From: Caballeronia sp. SEWSISQ10-4 2
GTDB lineage: Bacteria > Pseudomonadota > Gammaproteobacteria > Burkholderiales > Burkholderiaceae
Direction of reading: 5' to 3'
Assembly (NCBI RefSeq): GCF_030464885.1
Contig: NZ_JALPRJ010000027.1
Location: 1-64,000 of the forward strand
DNA length: 64,000 bases
Shown: positions 47,584 to 59,886 of the stretch, piece by piece
Layout: every line of letters begins with the position of its first letter
How positions within the stretch are numbered: position 1 is the stretch's first letter
Made by a program: the position numbers and the translations under genes
Notes under the pieces: model-generated
What the model was told of the DNA's origin: nothing
Databases searched by the model: none
Seen by the model: the letters and a program-made list of their open reading frames with translations, nothing else

Positions 47584-49848
47584 TTATTCGTCCTCTTCAG
47601 CCACCGCCGTTTCCGGATCGGTGAAAAACGCGCGCACCACTTCCAGCTCGCGTGTGCGCTTGAAAGGCGGCAGGCTTTGCCAGATGCGCCGGCCATAGGG
47701 TTTATCGACGAGACGGGTATCGCAGATCATCAGCACGCCACGATCCGTTTCCGCACGGATCAAACGGCCCGCGCCCTGCTTCAGCGTAATCACCGCCTGG
47801 GGCAACTGGTGCACGGCGAACGGGCTCAGGCCCTTCTTCGTCAACGCATCCAGCCTCGCCGACAACACCGGATCGTCGGGCGGCGCAAACGGCAGTTTGT
47901 CGATGACCACCAGCGACAGCGCATCGCCACGCACATCTACACCTTCCCAGAAGCTTTGGCTACCCACCAGGATCGCGTTGCCGTAGGAACGGAAGCGGTC
48001 GAGCAATTCGGTGCGGCTCGCGTCGCCCTGCACCAGCAACGGACGGTCCCAGCCACGACGTTCGATGGTGTCACGCAACCGGTTTGCGATCCGGTCGACC
48101 GCGCGCAAGGTCGTGCACAGGAAGAACACGCCCCCCTTCGATGCCTCGATGACAGGCAGCGCGCCATCGAACACAGCGTCGGTGAAATTCGGCGACGACG
48201 GTTGCGGCAGGTTACGCGGCACGTACAGCAAGCCTTGCGTCGGGTAATCGAAGGGACTGGGCAGTGTCATCGAACGGCGCGCGTTCAGGCCCATTTGCGC
48301 GGCGTAATGCGTGAAATCGCCACGCACCGATAAAGTCGCCGATGTGAAAATCCACGCACGCGGCACGCCAGCGCGCTGCTTCGAAAAGATCGGCGCGACG
48401 GACAGTGGCGTCTCGTGCAACTGCACCGTGTGCGAGAACACTTCGATCCATCGCACCATCTCGTTCGGATCGCCTTTCGCCGCCGCTTCGGCTTCCTCGG
48501 CCACGGCCTTTTCGACCGAAGTCGGCGGCGCGGTCCAGCCGCCAAGCAAGCCCTGCAACTCGCGCGCGCGACGCAGCAATGCGCCGAGAGACTCCGCCCG
48601 TTCAGCGTGTTCGCCGAGCGCTTTGGTCAGCGCGTCGAGATGCTCTTCCAGCGTATCGAGTGCGTCGAATAGCGGATGGTCGTCGGCAAGCTGACCGAGC
48701 GACATGCGCACCGAATCTTCCTTGAATGCCAGCCGTACATCGCGCGCCGCACGTTCCAGCGCCGCGCCAAGTTTGGTCCAGTCAGAGAAATCGCGGGCGT
48801 GGCTCAAACCTTCCGCTACAGCGTCGCGGGCCAGTTCGAGAAACTGCGTGGTGGATACCGTCTCGCCGAAAAACAGCGTCGCGGTTTCGGGCAACTGATG
48901 CGCTTCGTCGAAGATGATGGTGTTGGCGGTCGGCAGCAACTCGGCCATGCCGGTGTCGCGCAGCATCACGTCGGCGAAGAACAAGTGGTGATTCACCACC
49001 ACAATGTCCGCCTGCTGCGCCTCGCGCCGCGCCTGCATCACAAAGCACTCTTTGTACTGCGGACATTCCTGGCCGAGGCAGTTGTCGCGTGTGGACGTGA
49101 CCATCGGCCAGACGGGCGAATTCTCGGGCACGCTCGCGAGTTCGGCTTTGTCGCCGGTGCGCGTGAGCTTCGCGAAGCGGATGATTTCCTGCAAATGCGA
49201 CGTGTCCTGGCGCGTCGGCAAACGGCCGTTGTCGGCGGTGCGTTGCAGGTAGTAGTGACACAGATAATTCGCGCGCCCTTTCAGCATGGCGACCGACACC
49301 GGCACGGCGAGCGCGTCGCGCACGGTGGGAATGTCCCGCTGGAATAGCTGGTCCTGCAAGTGCTTCGTGCCGGTCGAGACGATCACCTTGCCGCCCCACA
49401 ACATGGCCGGCACGAGGTACGCGAAGGTCTTGCCGGTACCCGTGCCCGCTTCCACGATCAGCGTGTTCTCGCCGCCGTCGATACCGGTCGACGCCGTCGC
49501 CAAACCAAGCTCGTCCGCGCCGCCCTCAGGCACGACCGGCGCATCCGATGGCCCGAATTTGCGCGCGGGACGGCGTTGCGCGTCGAACATCGCGGGTTCG
49601 GGCATCGCACGCCCGGACGCTTCCATGGCTGCCGCAACCGCGCGCGCCATCTCGACCTGCGAGGCACGCGAACGATAACCATCGATGTGCCGCGCCAGCA
49701 GACCCTCGGCGGCAAAAATCGCGTCGAGTTCAGTGCGCCGCTTCGGTGCGAGTGAAAGCGAAAGCGAGGTGTCGACGACACCCGCCTTCGCGGCCGGCTT
49801 CAGCACGGATTCCGCGTTCTCTGTGAGAGCATTGTCGGGCGAATTCAA
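47584..49848 (-). CDS. DinG/YoaA-family ATP-dependent DNA helicase
   Basis: A 754-residue superfamily 2 iron-sulfur helicase. Walker A TGTGKTFAYLVPA, DEAH box in FDEAHQLPE, and SFWEGVDVRG/LIRAETDRG C-terminal motifs. Four Cys for the FeS cluster are seen (CHYYLQR, DNCLGQECPQYKECF). Such 5'-3' helicases resolve replication-blocking structures. The start appears to be TTG at 49848 with an AGGAA site upstream. It is convergent with bamD. Confidence 0.88.
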   Translation of the reverse strand: MNSPDNALTENAESVLKPAAKAGVVDTSLSLSLAPKRRTELDAIFAAEGLLARHIDGYRSRASQVEMARAVAAAMEASGRAMPEPAMFDAQRRPARKFGPSDAPVVPEGGADELGLATASTGIDGGENTLIVEAGTGTGKTFAYLVPAMLWGGKVIVSTGTKHLQDQLFQRDIPTVRDALAVPVSVAMLKGRANYLCHYYLQRTADNGRLPTRQDTSHLQEIIRFAKLTRTGDKAELASVPENSPVWPMVTSTRDNCLGQECPQYKECFVMQARREAQQADIVVVNHHLFFADVMLRDTGMAELLPTANTIIFDEAHQLPETATLFFGETVSTTQFLELARDAVAEGLSHARDFSDWTKLGAALERAARDVRLAFKEDSVRMSLGQLADDHPLFDALDTLEEHLDALTKALGEHAERAESLGALLRRARELQGLLGGWTAPPTSVEKAVAEEAEAAAKGDPNEMVRWIEVFSHTVQLHETPLSVAPIFSKQRAGVPRAWIFTSATLSVRGDFTHYAAQMGLNARRSMTLPSPFDYPTQGLLYVPRNLPQPSSPNFTDAVFDGALPVIEASKGGVFFLCTTLRAVDRIANRLRDTIERRGWDRPLLVQGDASRTELLDRFRSYGNAILVGSQSFWEGVDVRGDALSLVVIDKLPFAPPDDPVLSARLDALTKKGLSPFAVHQLPQAVITLKQGAGRLIRAETDRGVLMICDTRLVDKPYGRRIWQSLPPFKRTRELEVVRAFFTDPETAVAEEDE

Positions 49849-49970
49849 GGGGGCGTTCCTGCTTGTGTTCCTGCTCGTAACTGGCGTAAGCCAAGCTTGT
49901 TTCTACCCTGCCGGCGAGGCGGCCTGGGCAGCTGGCATGAAGTTCTTCCGGGCTACGCACGTCACGCGAC

Positions 49971-50207
49971 TTACGTATCTTGAGTGCCTGAGCGCCCGTC
50001 CGGTTCCAGCTGCAATTGCAGCAGGATGATTGTGTCCTTGACCTTGAGCTTGCGCTTCTTCAGCCGCCGGATCTCGAGGTCGTTGATGCCGGGAACGTCG
50101 GCCATCTTGCCGATAAGACTATCCAGGCCGTGATGCTCCGCCTCCAACTGCCCGATACGTTCGCGGATCGTGCCTGTGTCGACTGCTGCTGCAGGATATG
50201 CATGCAT
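49971..50207 (-). CDS. YdcH-family small protein (DUF465)
   Basis: A 78-residue, highly charged, coiled-coil protein (IGQLEAEHHGLDSLIGKM; RRLKKRKLKVKDTI). It matches the small YdcH/DUF465 family, whose function is unknown. It stands between the helicase gene and a secreted coiled-coil protein on the same strand. Confidence 0.8.
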   Translation of the reverse strand: MHAYPAAAVDTGTIRERIGQLEAEHHGLDSLIGKMADVPGINDLEIRRLKKRKLKVKDTIILLQLQLEPDGRSGTQDT

Positions 50208-50282
50208 ACTCGGCTCCCCTGGTCGCGGCGAGCCGCTTCAGGTCATTGGCGGCGTCGCCCGAGGTTGCGGTGCGGCCCCGGC

Positions 50283-51185
50283 TTACTTCGGCTGCTGCTG
50301 TTGCTGTTGCTGCTTAAGCTGTTCCTGATGCGCGCGGTCTGCCGCGTCCTGCTGTGCACGCTGCGCCTGCTTGGCGGCTGCTTCCTTCTGCCGGGCCTGG
50401 ACTTCCGCCTGGTGCTCGGCAGCGTCGCGTTGCTTGGCCGCAAAGCGTTCGGCCTTGTCCTCGCGGTCCTTTGCGTCCTGCACGCCGCGCGCGGCGGCAT
50501 CGGCGAGTTTCTTCTGGTAGTCCGCCTGCTTGCGATCGAAGGTAGCCTGGTTCTGTGCACGCTGCGGCGCTTCCGCGTTCCGCTGCGCCGCGGATAACTC
50601 GTTCTGGCGCTGCTTCTCGGCGAACGATTCCGCGCTAGCCTTCTCGCTCGCCGAACGCTGCGGCGCTTCGGCCGCGTACTGTGCGCGTTTGATCGCGGTT
50701 TGCTGGTCACGCTGCTGCGCGTGCAGCTGGCGTTGTTCGTCGTCGAGCGCCAGCTGTTCCTTACGAATCTGCTGGCTCACCTCGCGCTTGGCTTCGCGCG
50801 CGACGCCCACACAATGATTGACGAAGAAGTCGCTGTAGCAATCGTGCTGCTTGACCGCGTAGCGATAGTTATTCTCCTCGCTGCGCACATCCAGCGCCTT
50901 CTGGCGCGCACTGAAACCGTTTGGGTCGGCCGCTGCGTCGGGCGCGCTAGCTTCGAGTGCGCCGGCCGCCTGACTTGCCGGCACGTCCGATGCAGCTCCC
51001 GCGGCACTGCCTTGCGCGCCTGTCTCGACGAGCGGCGTTTGCGTGACAGACGTGCCCGGGTCGATGGGCTTCTGCATCTGCGCCATCGCCGCGGGCCCGA
51101 AACCTGCGCAGGCCAGCACGAACAGCACTGCGGCGACGGGCCGGGCGACCTGCAAGACCTGCCGCGACGCCCTTGTCGGCCGCAC
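50283..51185 (-). CDS. Secreted Ala/Gln-rich coiled-coil protein, unknown function
   Basis: About 300 residues from a GTG at 51185, or 344 from a TTG at 51317; neither start has a clear ribosome site. A signal peptide (VLQVARPVAAVLFVLACAG, cut near AMA-QMQ) fits the shorter form. Then comes a Pro/Ser/Ala-rich region, a short conserved-looking block with two Cys (KQHDCYSDFFVNHCVG), and a long charged coiled coil rich in Gln, Ala, Lys and Arg, ending in a Gln run (KQQQQQQQPK). No family is recognised. It is divergent from tex. Confidence 0.7.
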   Translation of the reverse strand: MRPTRASRQVLQVARPVAAVLFVLACAGFGPAAMAQMQKPIDPGTSVTQTPLVETGAQGSAAGAASDVPASQAAGALEASAPDAAADPNGFSARQKALDVRSEENNYRYAVKQHDCYSDFFVNHCVGVAREAKREVSQQIRKEQLALDDEQRQLHAQQRDQQTAIKRAQYAAEAPQRSASEKASAESFAEKQRQNELSAAQRNAEAPQRAQNQATFDRKQADYQKKLADAAARGVQDAKDREDKAERFAAKQRDAAEHQAEVQARQKEAAAKQAQRAQQDAADRAHQEQLKQQQQQQQPK

Positions 51186-51490
51186 GACGGCAACAGCGCC
51201 GCCCGATGCGGTCAGACCGGTCGAGGCGAACGAATCGACTGGAGCAGTCGGCGAAGCGGGCAAAAGGCGGGAAGTCGGCAACGTGATAGCCAGCGTGATA
51301 GACAAGGAGACGGACAAGGTAGTGAAAGCAGCGTCTACGATCCTGAAATTCTATCACCGCGCGCCGGAGCCCTCCGGCATTTATGGCAAAATGCCCCGCT
51401 TCACCAACCCGGCAAACGTGTTCGCGCGGCTTTTGTGAAAAGCGCGGCACTAAAAGCCCTTGATGAGCCAGCAGGCTGACGCAGACCCCC

Positions 51491-53854
51491 ATGACGGAAA
51501 CCGTAGCACTCAAGATTGTCCAGCGCATCGCCACCGAGTTGAGCGTGCAGCCGCGGCAGGTCGCCGCCACCGTGCAACTCCTCGATGAAGGCGCAACCGT
51601 TCCGTTCATCGCCCGTTATCGAAAAGAAGTGACAGGCAATCTCGACGACACGCAATTGCGCAATCTCGAGGAACGGCTCATCTATCTGCGCGAGCTGGAG
51701 GACCGGCGCGCGGTGATTGTCCAGAGCATCGACGAACAGGGCAAACTCACGCCCGAGCTGCGTGCAGCCGTGGAAGGCGCCGACAGCAAGCAGGTGCTGG
51801 AAGACCTGTATCTCCCGTACAAACCGAAGCGCCGCACCCGCGCGATGATTGCTCGCGAAGCCGGCCTGCAGCCGCTCGCGGACGCCCTTCTTGCCGATCC
51901 GAAGCTCGATCCGCAAACCGAAGCAGCACGCTACGTGGATGCCGAAAAAGGCGTCGCCGATATCAAAGCCGCGCTCGACGGCGCCCGCGATATCCTCTCG
52001 GAGCAGTTCGGCGAAACGGCGGAAATTCTCGGTAAGGTTCGCGATTACCTGTTCAAGCAAGGCAGCGTGATTTCGACGGTCGTCGAGGGGAAGGAAAAAG
52101 AGGAAGGCGAGAAATTCCGCGATTACTATGACTACTCGGAGACGATCCGCACCGTGCCGTCGCATCGGGCGCTCGCGCTGTTCCGGGCTCGTAATGCGGG
52201 CGTGCTAACGGTCAAGCTTGGCTTGGGCGGAGAACTCGATGCGCAAGTACCGCATCCGGGCGAAACCCTGATCGCGAACCATGTGGGGATCGCCAATCAA
52301 GGGCGCCCCGCCGATAAATGGCTGGCAGACGTGTGCCGCTGGTGCTGGCGCGTGAAGGTCCAGCCGAATATCGAAAACGATTTGCTGACGAATTTGCGTG
52401 AAGAAGCCGAAGCTGAGGCCATTCGCGTGTTTGCACGCAACCTGAAAGACCTCCTGCTCGCAGCGCCTGCGGGTCCGAAAGCCGTGATCGGCCTAGATCC
52501 GGGCATGCGTACCGGTGTGAAAGTGGCCGTGGTCGATCGTACCGGCAAGCTGCTCGCGACCGACGTGATTTATCCGCACGAACCGCGTCGCGACTGGGAC
52601 GGCTCGCTGGCCAAACTCGCGCGAATCGCCGCGCAGACGCAAGCCGAACTGATCAGTATCGGCAATGGCACGGCGTCGCGTGAAACCGACAAGCTCGCGA
52701 GCGAGTTGATCGCGAAACATCCGGAACTGAAGCTGCAGAAGATCGTGGTGTCCGAGGCGGGCGCATCGATTTATTCGGCCTCCGAACTGGCATCGAAGGA
52801 ATTTCCTGATCTCGATGTGACGCTGCGCGGCGCTGTGTCGATCGCCCGGCGGCTGCAAGATCCGCTCGCCGAACTCGTCAAGATCGATCCGAAAGCGATC
52901 GGTGTCGGCCAGTATCAGCACGACGTCAACCAGCGCGAGCTTGCCCGCTCGCTCGACGCAGTAGTCGAGGATTGCGTGAACGCGGTCGGCGTGGATGCCA
53001 ATACCGCGTCGGTTGCGCTGCTCGCGCGCGTGTCGGGGTTGAACGCGACGCTGGCACGCAACATCGTCGATTTCCGCGACGCCAACGGTCCGTTTGCCTC
53101 ACGTGATCAATTGAAGAAAGTGCCCCGTCTCGGCGATAAAACCTTCGAACAGGCCGCCGGATTCTTGCGCATCAACAACGGTGTGAATCCGCTGGACCGC
53201 TCGTCCGTGCACCCGGAAGCGTATCCGGTCGTCGAACGGATCCTGGCCAAGATCAAGAAACACGCCGCCGATGTCATGGGCAAGCGCGAAGCATTGGCAG
53301 GTTTGTCGCCGGCGGATTTCGTCGATGAACGATTCGGCCTGCCGACCGTGCGCGACATCCTCGCCGAACTTGAAAAGCCGGGCCGCGATCCGCGTCCCGA
53401 GTTCAAGACGGCCACGTTCCGCGAGGGCGTCGAAAAACTCTCCGATCTCACGCCGGGTATGATCCTGGAAGGCGTGGTCACGAACGTGGCGGCGTTTGGC
53501 GCGTTTATCGATATCGGTGTGCATCAGGACGGATTGGTGCACGTATCGGCGATGTCGACGAAGTTCATCAAGGACCCGCATGAGGTGGTGAAGGCGGGTC
53601 AGGTGGTAAAAGTCAAGGTGCTGGAGACGGATGTGAAGCGCCAGCGGATCGCGCTCACGATGCGTCTGGACGACGACTTCGCCGCGGACGGCTCGTCCGC
53701 ACAACAGCAGCCACGTGGTGCGCAGGACCGCCGAGGCGGCAGCGGTGGCGGTGGCGGTGCAAGCGCCCGCGACATCCGCGGCAATGCGGGTGGCAAGCGT
53801 GAGCCGGAAGCGGCCAGCGCGATGGCAGCGGCGTTTGCAAAGTTGAAGAAATAA
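51491..53854 (+). CDS. tex: Tex-family RNA-binding transcription accessory protein
   Basis: A 787-residue Tex protein. Order: N-terminal helical domain ([15 protein letters not shown]), YqgF-like RNase-H fold ([16 protein letters not shown]), helix-hairpin-helix region ([26 protein letters not shown]), and a C-terminal S1 domain ([24 protein letters not shown], about 650-720). The last 65 residues are Gly/Arg/Gln-rich. Tex is widely conserved and affects expression of virulence and stress genes. Start ATG at 51491. Confidence 0.95.
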   Translation: MTETVALKIVQRIATELSVQPRQVAATVQLLDEGATVPFIARYRKEVTGNLDDTQLRNLEERLIYLRELEDRRAVIVQSIDEQGKLTPELRAAVEGADSKQVLEDLYLPYKPKRRTRAMIAREAGLQPLADALLADPKLDPQTEAARYVDAEKGVADIKAALDGARDILSEQFGETAEILGKVRDYLFKQGSVISTVVEGKEKEEGEKFRDYYDYSETIRTVPSHRALALFRARNAGVLTVKLGLGGELDAQVPHPGETLIANHVGIANQGRPADKWLADVCRWCWRVKVQPNIENDLLTNLREEAEAEAIRVFARNLKDLLLAAPAGPKAVIGLDPGMRTGVKVAVVDRTGKLLATDVIYPHEPRRDWDGSLAKLARIAAQTQAELISIGNGTASRETDKLASELIAKHPELKLQKIVVSEAGASIYSASELASKEFPDLDVTLRGAVSIARRLQDPLAELVKIDPKAIGVGQYQHDVNQRELARSLDAVVEDCVNAVGVDANTASVALLARVSGLNATLARNIVDFRDANGPFASRDQLKKVPRLGDKTFEQAAGFLRINNGVNPLDRSSVHPEAYPVVERILAKIKKHAADVMGKREALAGLSPADFVDERFGLPTVRDILAELEKPGRDPRPEFKTATFREGVEKLSDLTPGMILEGVVTNVAAFGAFIDIGVHQDGLVHVSAMSTKFIKDPHEVVKAGQVVKVKVLETDVKRQRIALTMRLDDDFAADGSSAQQQPRGAQDRRGGSGGGGGASARDIRGNAGGKREPEAASAMAAAFAKLKK

Positions 53855-53875
53855 GCGAACGACACTGCTCGAAGA

Positions 53876-53915
53876 AATGAAAACGGCCCGTTCAGCGAGA
53901 CGGGCCGTTTTCATT
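53876..53915 (+). terminator. Bidirectional terminator between tex and kup
   Basis: A perfect 16-base stem (AATGAAAACGGCCCGT and its complement) encloses an 8-base loop, with T-rich flanks on both strands. It lies 22 bases after tex and before the convergent kup. Confidence 0.85.
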
Positions 53916-53964
53916 CAACGATCAATTCGGGCCGCGTGTATAGACTATTCAACCACGCTCACCA

Positions 53965-55857
53965 TCAGATCTCGATCTTCGTCCCCAACTCAACCACCCG
54001 GTTCGCGGGAATACTAAAAAAGTCCGTCGGCTTGGCGGCATTCTGGTGCATCCACGCGAACACGCGTTCGCGCCACACAGACATGCCCGGCAACTGCGTT
54101 GGCACGACCGTCTCCCGTGCCATGAAAAACGATGTATCCATGAGTTCGAACGTCATGTCATGGGTACGACCAATTTCGTGCAGCACCGCCTTAACGTCCG
54201 GCGTTTCGTTAAAGCCGTACTGCGCCTTCGCAAGATATAGCCCGCCGCCCGCGTCCTTTACCTCCACTCGCGCAGCGTCGTCAACGTACGGCACATCGCG
54301 CGTCACGAAATTCAGGAAGATGGTGCGCTCGTGCAGAACCTTGTTGTGCTTCAGGTTGTGCAGCAGGCTCACGGGCACGAGCGAGTCGTTGCCGGTCAGA
54401 TAAATCGCCGTACCCGACACCCGATGCGGCGGATGCGCGAGCAATCCCTGCAGGAACGGCATCAACGGAATACCATCCGCGGCGGTCCGGTCCTTGACGA
54501 TCATGCGGCCCTTGAACCACGTCATCAGCAGGAAAAACAGCACCCCGCCGATACCCAGCGGCAACCAGCCGCCCTGCTCGATCTTGAGAAGACTGGCGCC
54601 GAAGAACCCGACATCGACGATAAAAAACACGCTGATAATCGCGCCCACCAGAAACTTATTCCAGCCCCACAGCTTGGTCATCACGACCGACGCAAGAATG
54701 GTCGTGACCAGCATGGTCGCGGTGACGGCCAGTCCATACGCTGCCGCAAGATTCTCGGAGCTTTTGAAGCCGATCACGATGCACAGGATGATGAACAACA
54801 GCATCCAGTTCACGACCGGAATATAGATCTGCCCGATCGCGAGATCCGACGTATGCAGGATCTTCATACGGGGCACGTAACCAAGCTGGATTGCCTGGCT
54901 CGTCAGCGAATACGCGCCTGAAATCACAGCCTGGGACGCAATCACCGTCGCAACAGTCGACAGGATCACCAAAGGCAGCAACGCCCATTCCGGCGCCATG
55001 AGAAAGAACGGGCTTTCCCGGGCTTCCGGCGAGTGCATCAGCAACGCGCCCTGACCGAAATAATTGAGCAGCAGCGACGGCATGACGAGGCCATACCAGC
55101 CGTAGCGAATCGGCTTTGCGCCGAAGTGCCCCATGTCGGCATACAGCGCTTCTGCGCCGGTCAGCACCAGCACGACCGACCCGAGCACGATATACGTCTG
55201 CAGCACGTGCGCGGCCATGAACGAAAACGCGTAGTACGGGTTCAACGCGATCAGCACGCGCGGCATTTGCACGATGTGATACACGCCAAGCAAGGCAAGC
55301 GTCAGAAACCACAGCACCATGATCGGGCCGAAGAGTTTGCCGACTACCGACGTGCCGCGGCGCTGGATCCAGAACAGCATCACGAGAATGACGATGGTAA
55401 TGGGAATGACATAATTCGACAGTGCCGGCGTGGCGATTTCCAACCCTTCCACTGCCGATATCACCGACATGGCCGGTGTAATCACCGCATCGCCGTAAAA
55501 CATGCACGCGCCGAAAATGCCGAGCATCATCATCACGCCGGTCGCACGCCCGGACCCCTTCAACGTGCGCAATGCAAGCGTCATCAGCGCGAGCACGCCG
55601 CCTTCGCCGTTATTGTCGGCGCGCATCACGAAGAGCACGTATTTGATGGCGACGACAATCACGATCGCCCAGAACAGCAGCGAGATGACCCCGAGGATGG
55701 AAGCTTCGTTCAGTTCGATGCCATGCGACTTGCTGAAGGCCTCTTTCAATGCATACAGCGGGCTGGTACCGATATCGCCGAACACCACGCCGATTGCGGC
55801 GAGTGCCAGGGCAGGCAGCGGCTGTTTGCGCTCATGCGCATGGGTCATATTGTTCAT
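53965..55857 (-). CDS. kup: Low-affinity potassium transporter Kup
   Basis: A 630-residue KUP/HAK/KT potassium uptake protein with about 12 membrane segments in its first 430 residues. Signatures are [28 protein letters not shown] and [16 protein letters not shown]; a cytoplasmic C-terminal domain closes it ([12 protein letters not shown]). Likely a proton-coupled potassium importer. Convergent with tex. Confidence 0.94.
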   Translation of the reverse strand: MNNMTHAHERKQPLPALALAAIGVVFGDIGTSPLYALKEAFSKSHGIELNEASILGVISLLFWAIVIVVAIKYVLFVMRADNNGEGGVLALMTLALRTLKGSGRATGVMMMLGIFGACMFYGDAVITPAMSVISAVEGLEIATPALSNYVIPITIVILVMLFWIQRRGTSVVGKLFGPIMVLWFLTLALLGVYHIVQMPRVLIALNPYYAFSFMAAHVLQTYIVLGSVVLVLTGAEALYADMGHFGAKPIRYGWYGLVMPSLLLNYFGQGALLMHSPEARESPFFLMAPEWALLPLVILSTVATVIASQAVISGAYSLTSQAIQLGYVPRMKILHTSDLAIGQIYIPVVNWMLLFIILCIVIGFKSSENLAAAYGLAVTATMLVTTILASVVMTKLWGWNKFLVGAIISVFFIVDVGFFGASLLKIEQGGWLPLGIGGVLFFLLMTWFKGRMIVKDRTAADGIPLMPFLQGLLAHPPHRVSGTAIYLTGNDSLVPVSLLHNLKHNKVLHERTIFLNFVTRDVPYVDDAARVEVKDAGGGLYLAKAQYGFNETPDVKAVLHEIGRTHDMTFELMDTSFFMARETVVPTQLPGMSVWRERVFAWMHQNAAKPTDFFSIPANRVVELGTKIEI

Positions 55858-56034
55858 AAACGCGGGAGCCGTCCGAAGCGGAAAAAAACGAACGCCATTC
55901 TAACGTTGCGTGCGGCGCCTGACCGGCCTGTTGTGATACCACGACGGCCGGAGCGAGACGGCAGTTTAGCATTGCGGCAAAGCCGCGAAGGTGCATGGAC
56001 GGCGCTTTCCGCCGTTTATCGGCGATGTGCAAAA

Positions 56035-56077
56035 AAACGCCGTTCGAGCGCATTGGATTGCGAATCGAACGGCGTTT
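56035..56077 (-). terminator. Long hairpin terminator after the phosphoribosyltransferase
   Basis: A 13-base perfect stem (AAACGCCGTTCGA with its complement) encloses a 17-base loop that can itself pair over 4 bases. The minus strand reads a run of seven T after it. It lies 77 bases after the end of the minus-strand gene. Confidence 0.75.
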
Positions 56078-56153
56078 AGTTTCATTTTTTGTTCTTCTTT
56101 TTTTGTTCCTCCGAGTCACGGCCGGCCGGGATCAAGACAGGCTCAAGCCCCGA

Positions 56154-56714
56154 TCAACCGCGATCGTCTTGTACGCCCCGCTTGATCCACGCGCCGAGAT
56201 TGTGCGGCCGCACGGTATCCCATTCCTCGAATGGTTGATGAATCCACGGATTCGTCTCGAGGAATTGCACGTGATAGTCGGGCTTCACCTTCGAACAGCC
56301 CTTGTACCAAAGCACGGCCGAGCGCACTGCGGTGACCGCCGGATAACGTTCCTTCAGGTGCTGCTGCACGCGCGAGAGCGTCACGCCCGAGTCGACCAGG
56401 TCATCCACGAGCAGCACGTTGCCCGACAGTTCGCCGCGCGTCATGGTGATGTATTGACCGATATCGAGCGATCCCTGCTCCGTGCCCGCCGCCTCGCGAT
56501 AGGAACTTGTCGCCAGGATGGCGAGCGGCAGGTCATAAATGCGCGAAAGCTGGTCGCCCACACGCAAGCCACCCCGCGCGAGGCACAGGATATTGTCGAA
56601 CTTCCAGCCCGAGTCGTGCACGGCGAGCGCGAGCAGTTCGATCAGCCGGTGATATTCGTCCCAGCCTACCCACAGGTTCCGGTCGTCGTTGCGCGGATCT
56701 TTCATCGCGATCAT
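56154..56714 (-). CDS. Purine phosphoribosyltransferase
   Basis: A 186-residue type I phosphoribosyltransferase with the PRPP loop VLLVDDLVDSGVT and CLARGGLRVGDQL. Likely salvages hypoxanthine, xanthine or guanine. I chose the ATG at 56714 (alternative 56705); the frame open to 56789 covers the purA terminator. It is the gene after purA, and both serve purine nucleotide supply. The exact base specificity is not readable. Confidence 0.8.
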   Translation of the reverse strand: MIAMKDPRNDDRNLWVGWDEYHRLIELLALAVHDSGWKFDNILCLARGGLRVGDQLSRIYDLPLAILATSSYREAAGTEQGSLDIGQYITMTRGELSGNVLLVDDLVDSGVTLSRVQQHLKERYPAVTAVRSAVLWYKGCSKVKPDYHVQFLETNPWIHQPFEEWDTVRPHNLGAWIKRGVQDDRG

Positions 56715-56764
56715 GGTGAAACTCTTTTCAATATGTACAGCTATGTACGTCTGTTGAATATGCA

Positions 56765-56792
56765 AAAGTGGCCGCTGATTCGCGGCCACTTT
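56765..56792 (-). terminator. purA terminator hairpin
   Basis: AAAGTGGCCGC and its complement form an 11-base perfect stem with a 6-base loop, 26 bases past the purA stop. On the minus strand it is followed by TTTTGC. Transcription into the next gene is probably reduced but may not be abolished. Confidence 0.7.
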
Positions 56793-56817
56793 GGTCGTTG
56801 CTACACGTCCGGGCTAC

Positions 56818-58194
<1,377 letters not shown>

Positions 58195-58338
58195 TTACCT
58201 ATGTTCGCGGAAGGTTCCGAGTTTTTCCCGGTATTTGCGAACGCGTATCGATTTTGCATCGATCGAATGAGGCTGAAGTCTGGTCTGCGGTTTGACGCTG
58301 CAAGACGCCGCAGAACGCGGCAACAAACCGCAAAACCG

Positions 58339-59490
58339 CTAGGAACGGACCTCCACGACCCACTTTCCATCGCGCTCGATCAGTACGCGATCGAACGCGA
58401 ACTCGTCGAGATCATGGTCGTGGCCGGGCAACGCCTGGATCACCACCTCGCCCGCGTCGCGCAATTCAGCGACCGCCGCGAGCAGCGGTTCGTCGTGTTT
58501 CCATGGGGCGAGCACGGCGCTGCCGCGGGCATCGACGGGAGAAATACGGGCGACTTCGCGCAGGTCGAGCGAGAAACCCGTTGCCGGACGCGCGCGGCCG
58601 TAGGCCTGGCCGACGTGATCGTAACGGCCGCCGCGCGCCACCGCGTTCGGCACGCCGTCCACATAAGCCGAGAACATCACGCCGCTGTGGTACGCGTAGC
58701 CGCGCAGATCGGCGAGATCGATCATCAGCTCTGCGCCATTCGCCTGGCCGGCGAGGAACGCGAGGTCGTCGAGTGCGCGGCCGATTACCGGCAGATTCGG
58801 CAGCCGGGCGCGCGCTTCGTCGAGCACGGAAGCGTCGCCATACAGCGACGGCAACGCGCGCAGCGCTTCCCGGGTGACATCGCCGAGATTGGCTGTGAGT
58901 TCGTTCAGGCGCGGCACATCCTTCGCACCGAGCGCGTCATACAGCGCTTCGCCGAGCGCCGCTGCGGCCGGCTCGAGTTCGAGCAAGGCAGCCAGAACGC
59001 CGGCGTGGCACAGGTCGAGGCGCACTTTATCGAGGCCGCTCAGACGCAGTGAATCCAGCATCAGTTGCTGGATCTCGAGATCCGCTTCCAGTCCGGCGTG
59101 ACCGTAGATTTCCGCGCCAATCTGGATCTGCTCACGCGTGGCGTGCAAGCCGCGCGGCCGCGTATGCAGCACATTGCCCGCGTAGCACAGGCGCGTCACG
59201 CCCTGGCGATTCAGCAAATGCGCGTCGATACGCGACACCTGCGGCGTAATGTCGGCGCGCAGGCCGAGCGTACGGCCGGACAATTGATCGACGAGCTTGA
59301 ACGTGCGCAGGTTCAGATCGCTGCCGCCGCTGGTCAGCAGCGACTCGAGATACTCGAGCATCGGCGGCATCACGAGTTCGTAGCCATACGAACGAAAACG
59401 GTCCAGCAGCCGGCGGCGCAATTCTTCAATCTTGCGAGCCTCGGACGGCAAGACGTCGGCGATATTCTCGGGAAGTAACCAGGTGGACAT
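58339..59490 (-). CDS. hisZ: ATP phosphoribosyltransferase regulatory subunit HisZ
   Basis: A 383-residue paralogue of histidyl-tRNA synthetase. Class II motifs are present ([46 protein letters not shown]), but the C-terminal anticodon domain is missing, as in HisZ. It makes short HisG active for histidine synthesis. ATG at 59490 chosen over 59574. It sits in the hfq-hfl cluster, a usual location in Burkholderiaceae. Confidence 0.92.
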   Translation of the reverse strand: MSTWLLPENIADVLPSEARKIEELRRRLLDRFRSYGYELVMPPMLEYLESLLTSGGSDLNLRTFKLVDQLSGRTLGLRADITPQVSRIDAHLLNRQGVTRLCYAGNVLHTRPRGLHATREQIQIGAEIYGHAGLEADLEIQQLMLDSLRLSGLDKVRLDLCHAGVLAALLELEPAAAALGEALYDALGAKDVPRLNELTANLGDVTREALRALPSLYGDASVLDEARARLPNLPVIGRALDDLAFLAGQANGAELMIDLADLRGYAYHSGVMFSAYVDGVPNAVARGGRYDHVGQAYGRARPATGFSLDLREVARISPVDARGSAVLAPWKHDEPLLAAVAELRDAGEVVIQALPGHDHDLDEFAFDRVLIERDGKWVVEVRS

Positions 59491-59615
59491 CAGTGCGTTT
59501 CCTACGGAGCGTTTGAGCACGGCGGATAATGAATGTCGCCGGTCAGGGCAAGCTTTGAGTCTATGGGCGACCAACTACTGCACGTCGTCCCACTTTGAAA
59601 TTTCCGGTCGCGAGT

Positions 59616-59663
59616 TTCAGGTCGCAATTCAGGTCGCAATTCAGGTCGCAATTCAGGTCGCAA
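59616..59663. repeat. Tandem repeat: four perfect copies of TTCAGGTCGCAA
   Basis: The 12-base unit repeats exactly at 59616-59627, 59628-59639, 59640-59651 and 59652-59663, with a degenerate fifth copy (TTCCGGTCGCGA) at 59602. On the minus strand each unit reads Ile-Ala-Thr-stop, identical to the end of the DUF2065 gene, whose stop codon lies in the last copy. The repeats therefore look like duplications of the gene's 3' end. Confidence 0.92.
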
Positions 59664-59844
59664 TAAGCAGCAGGATCACGCCAAGCACCATGGCGATCAG
59701 GCCGCCGATGCGAATCTGGTGCGGCGGCCGTTGCGCGATCCGGCGGAACGTGTCGCGCCAGGAGTTAGGGAAGACGAACGGAAACATCCCTTCGATAATC
59801 AGCATCAACGCAATCGCGAGCAGTAACGATGCAGCCATATCCAT
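59653..59844 (-). CDS. DUF2065 small membrane protein
   Basis: A 63-residue protein with two membrane segments (about 3-22 and 45-62) joined by a basic loop (RDTFRRIAQRPPHQIR). It matches the DUF2065 family, which is regularly encoded next to hflC. Function unknown. The stop codon lies within the tandem repeat described at 59616. ATG at 59844 chosen; a second in-frame ATG follows two codons later. Confidence 0.88.
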   Translation of the reverse strand: MDMAASLLLAIALMLIIEGMFPFVFPNSWRDTFRRIAQRPPHQIRIGGLIAMVLGVILLLIAT

Positions 59845-59886
59845 TCGATTTAAGGCGTCGCGGCTCGCACCGCGACGCTTGGACGC

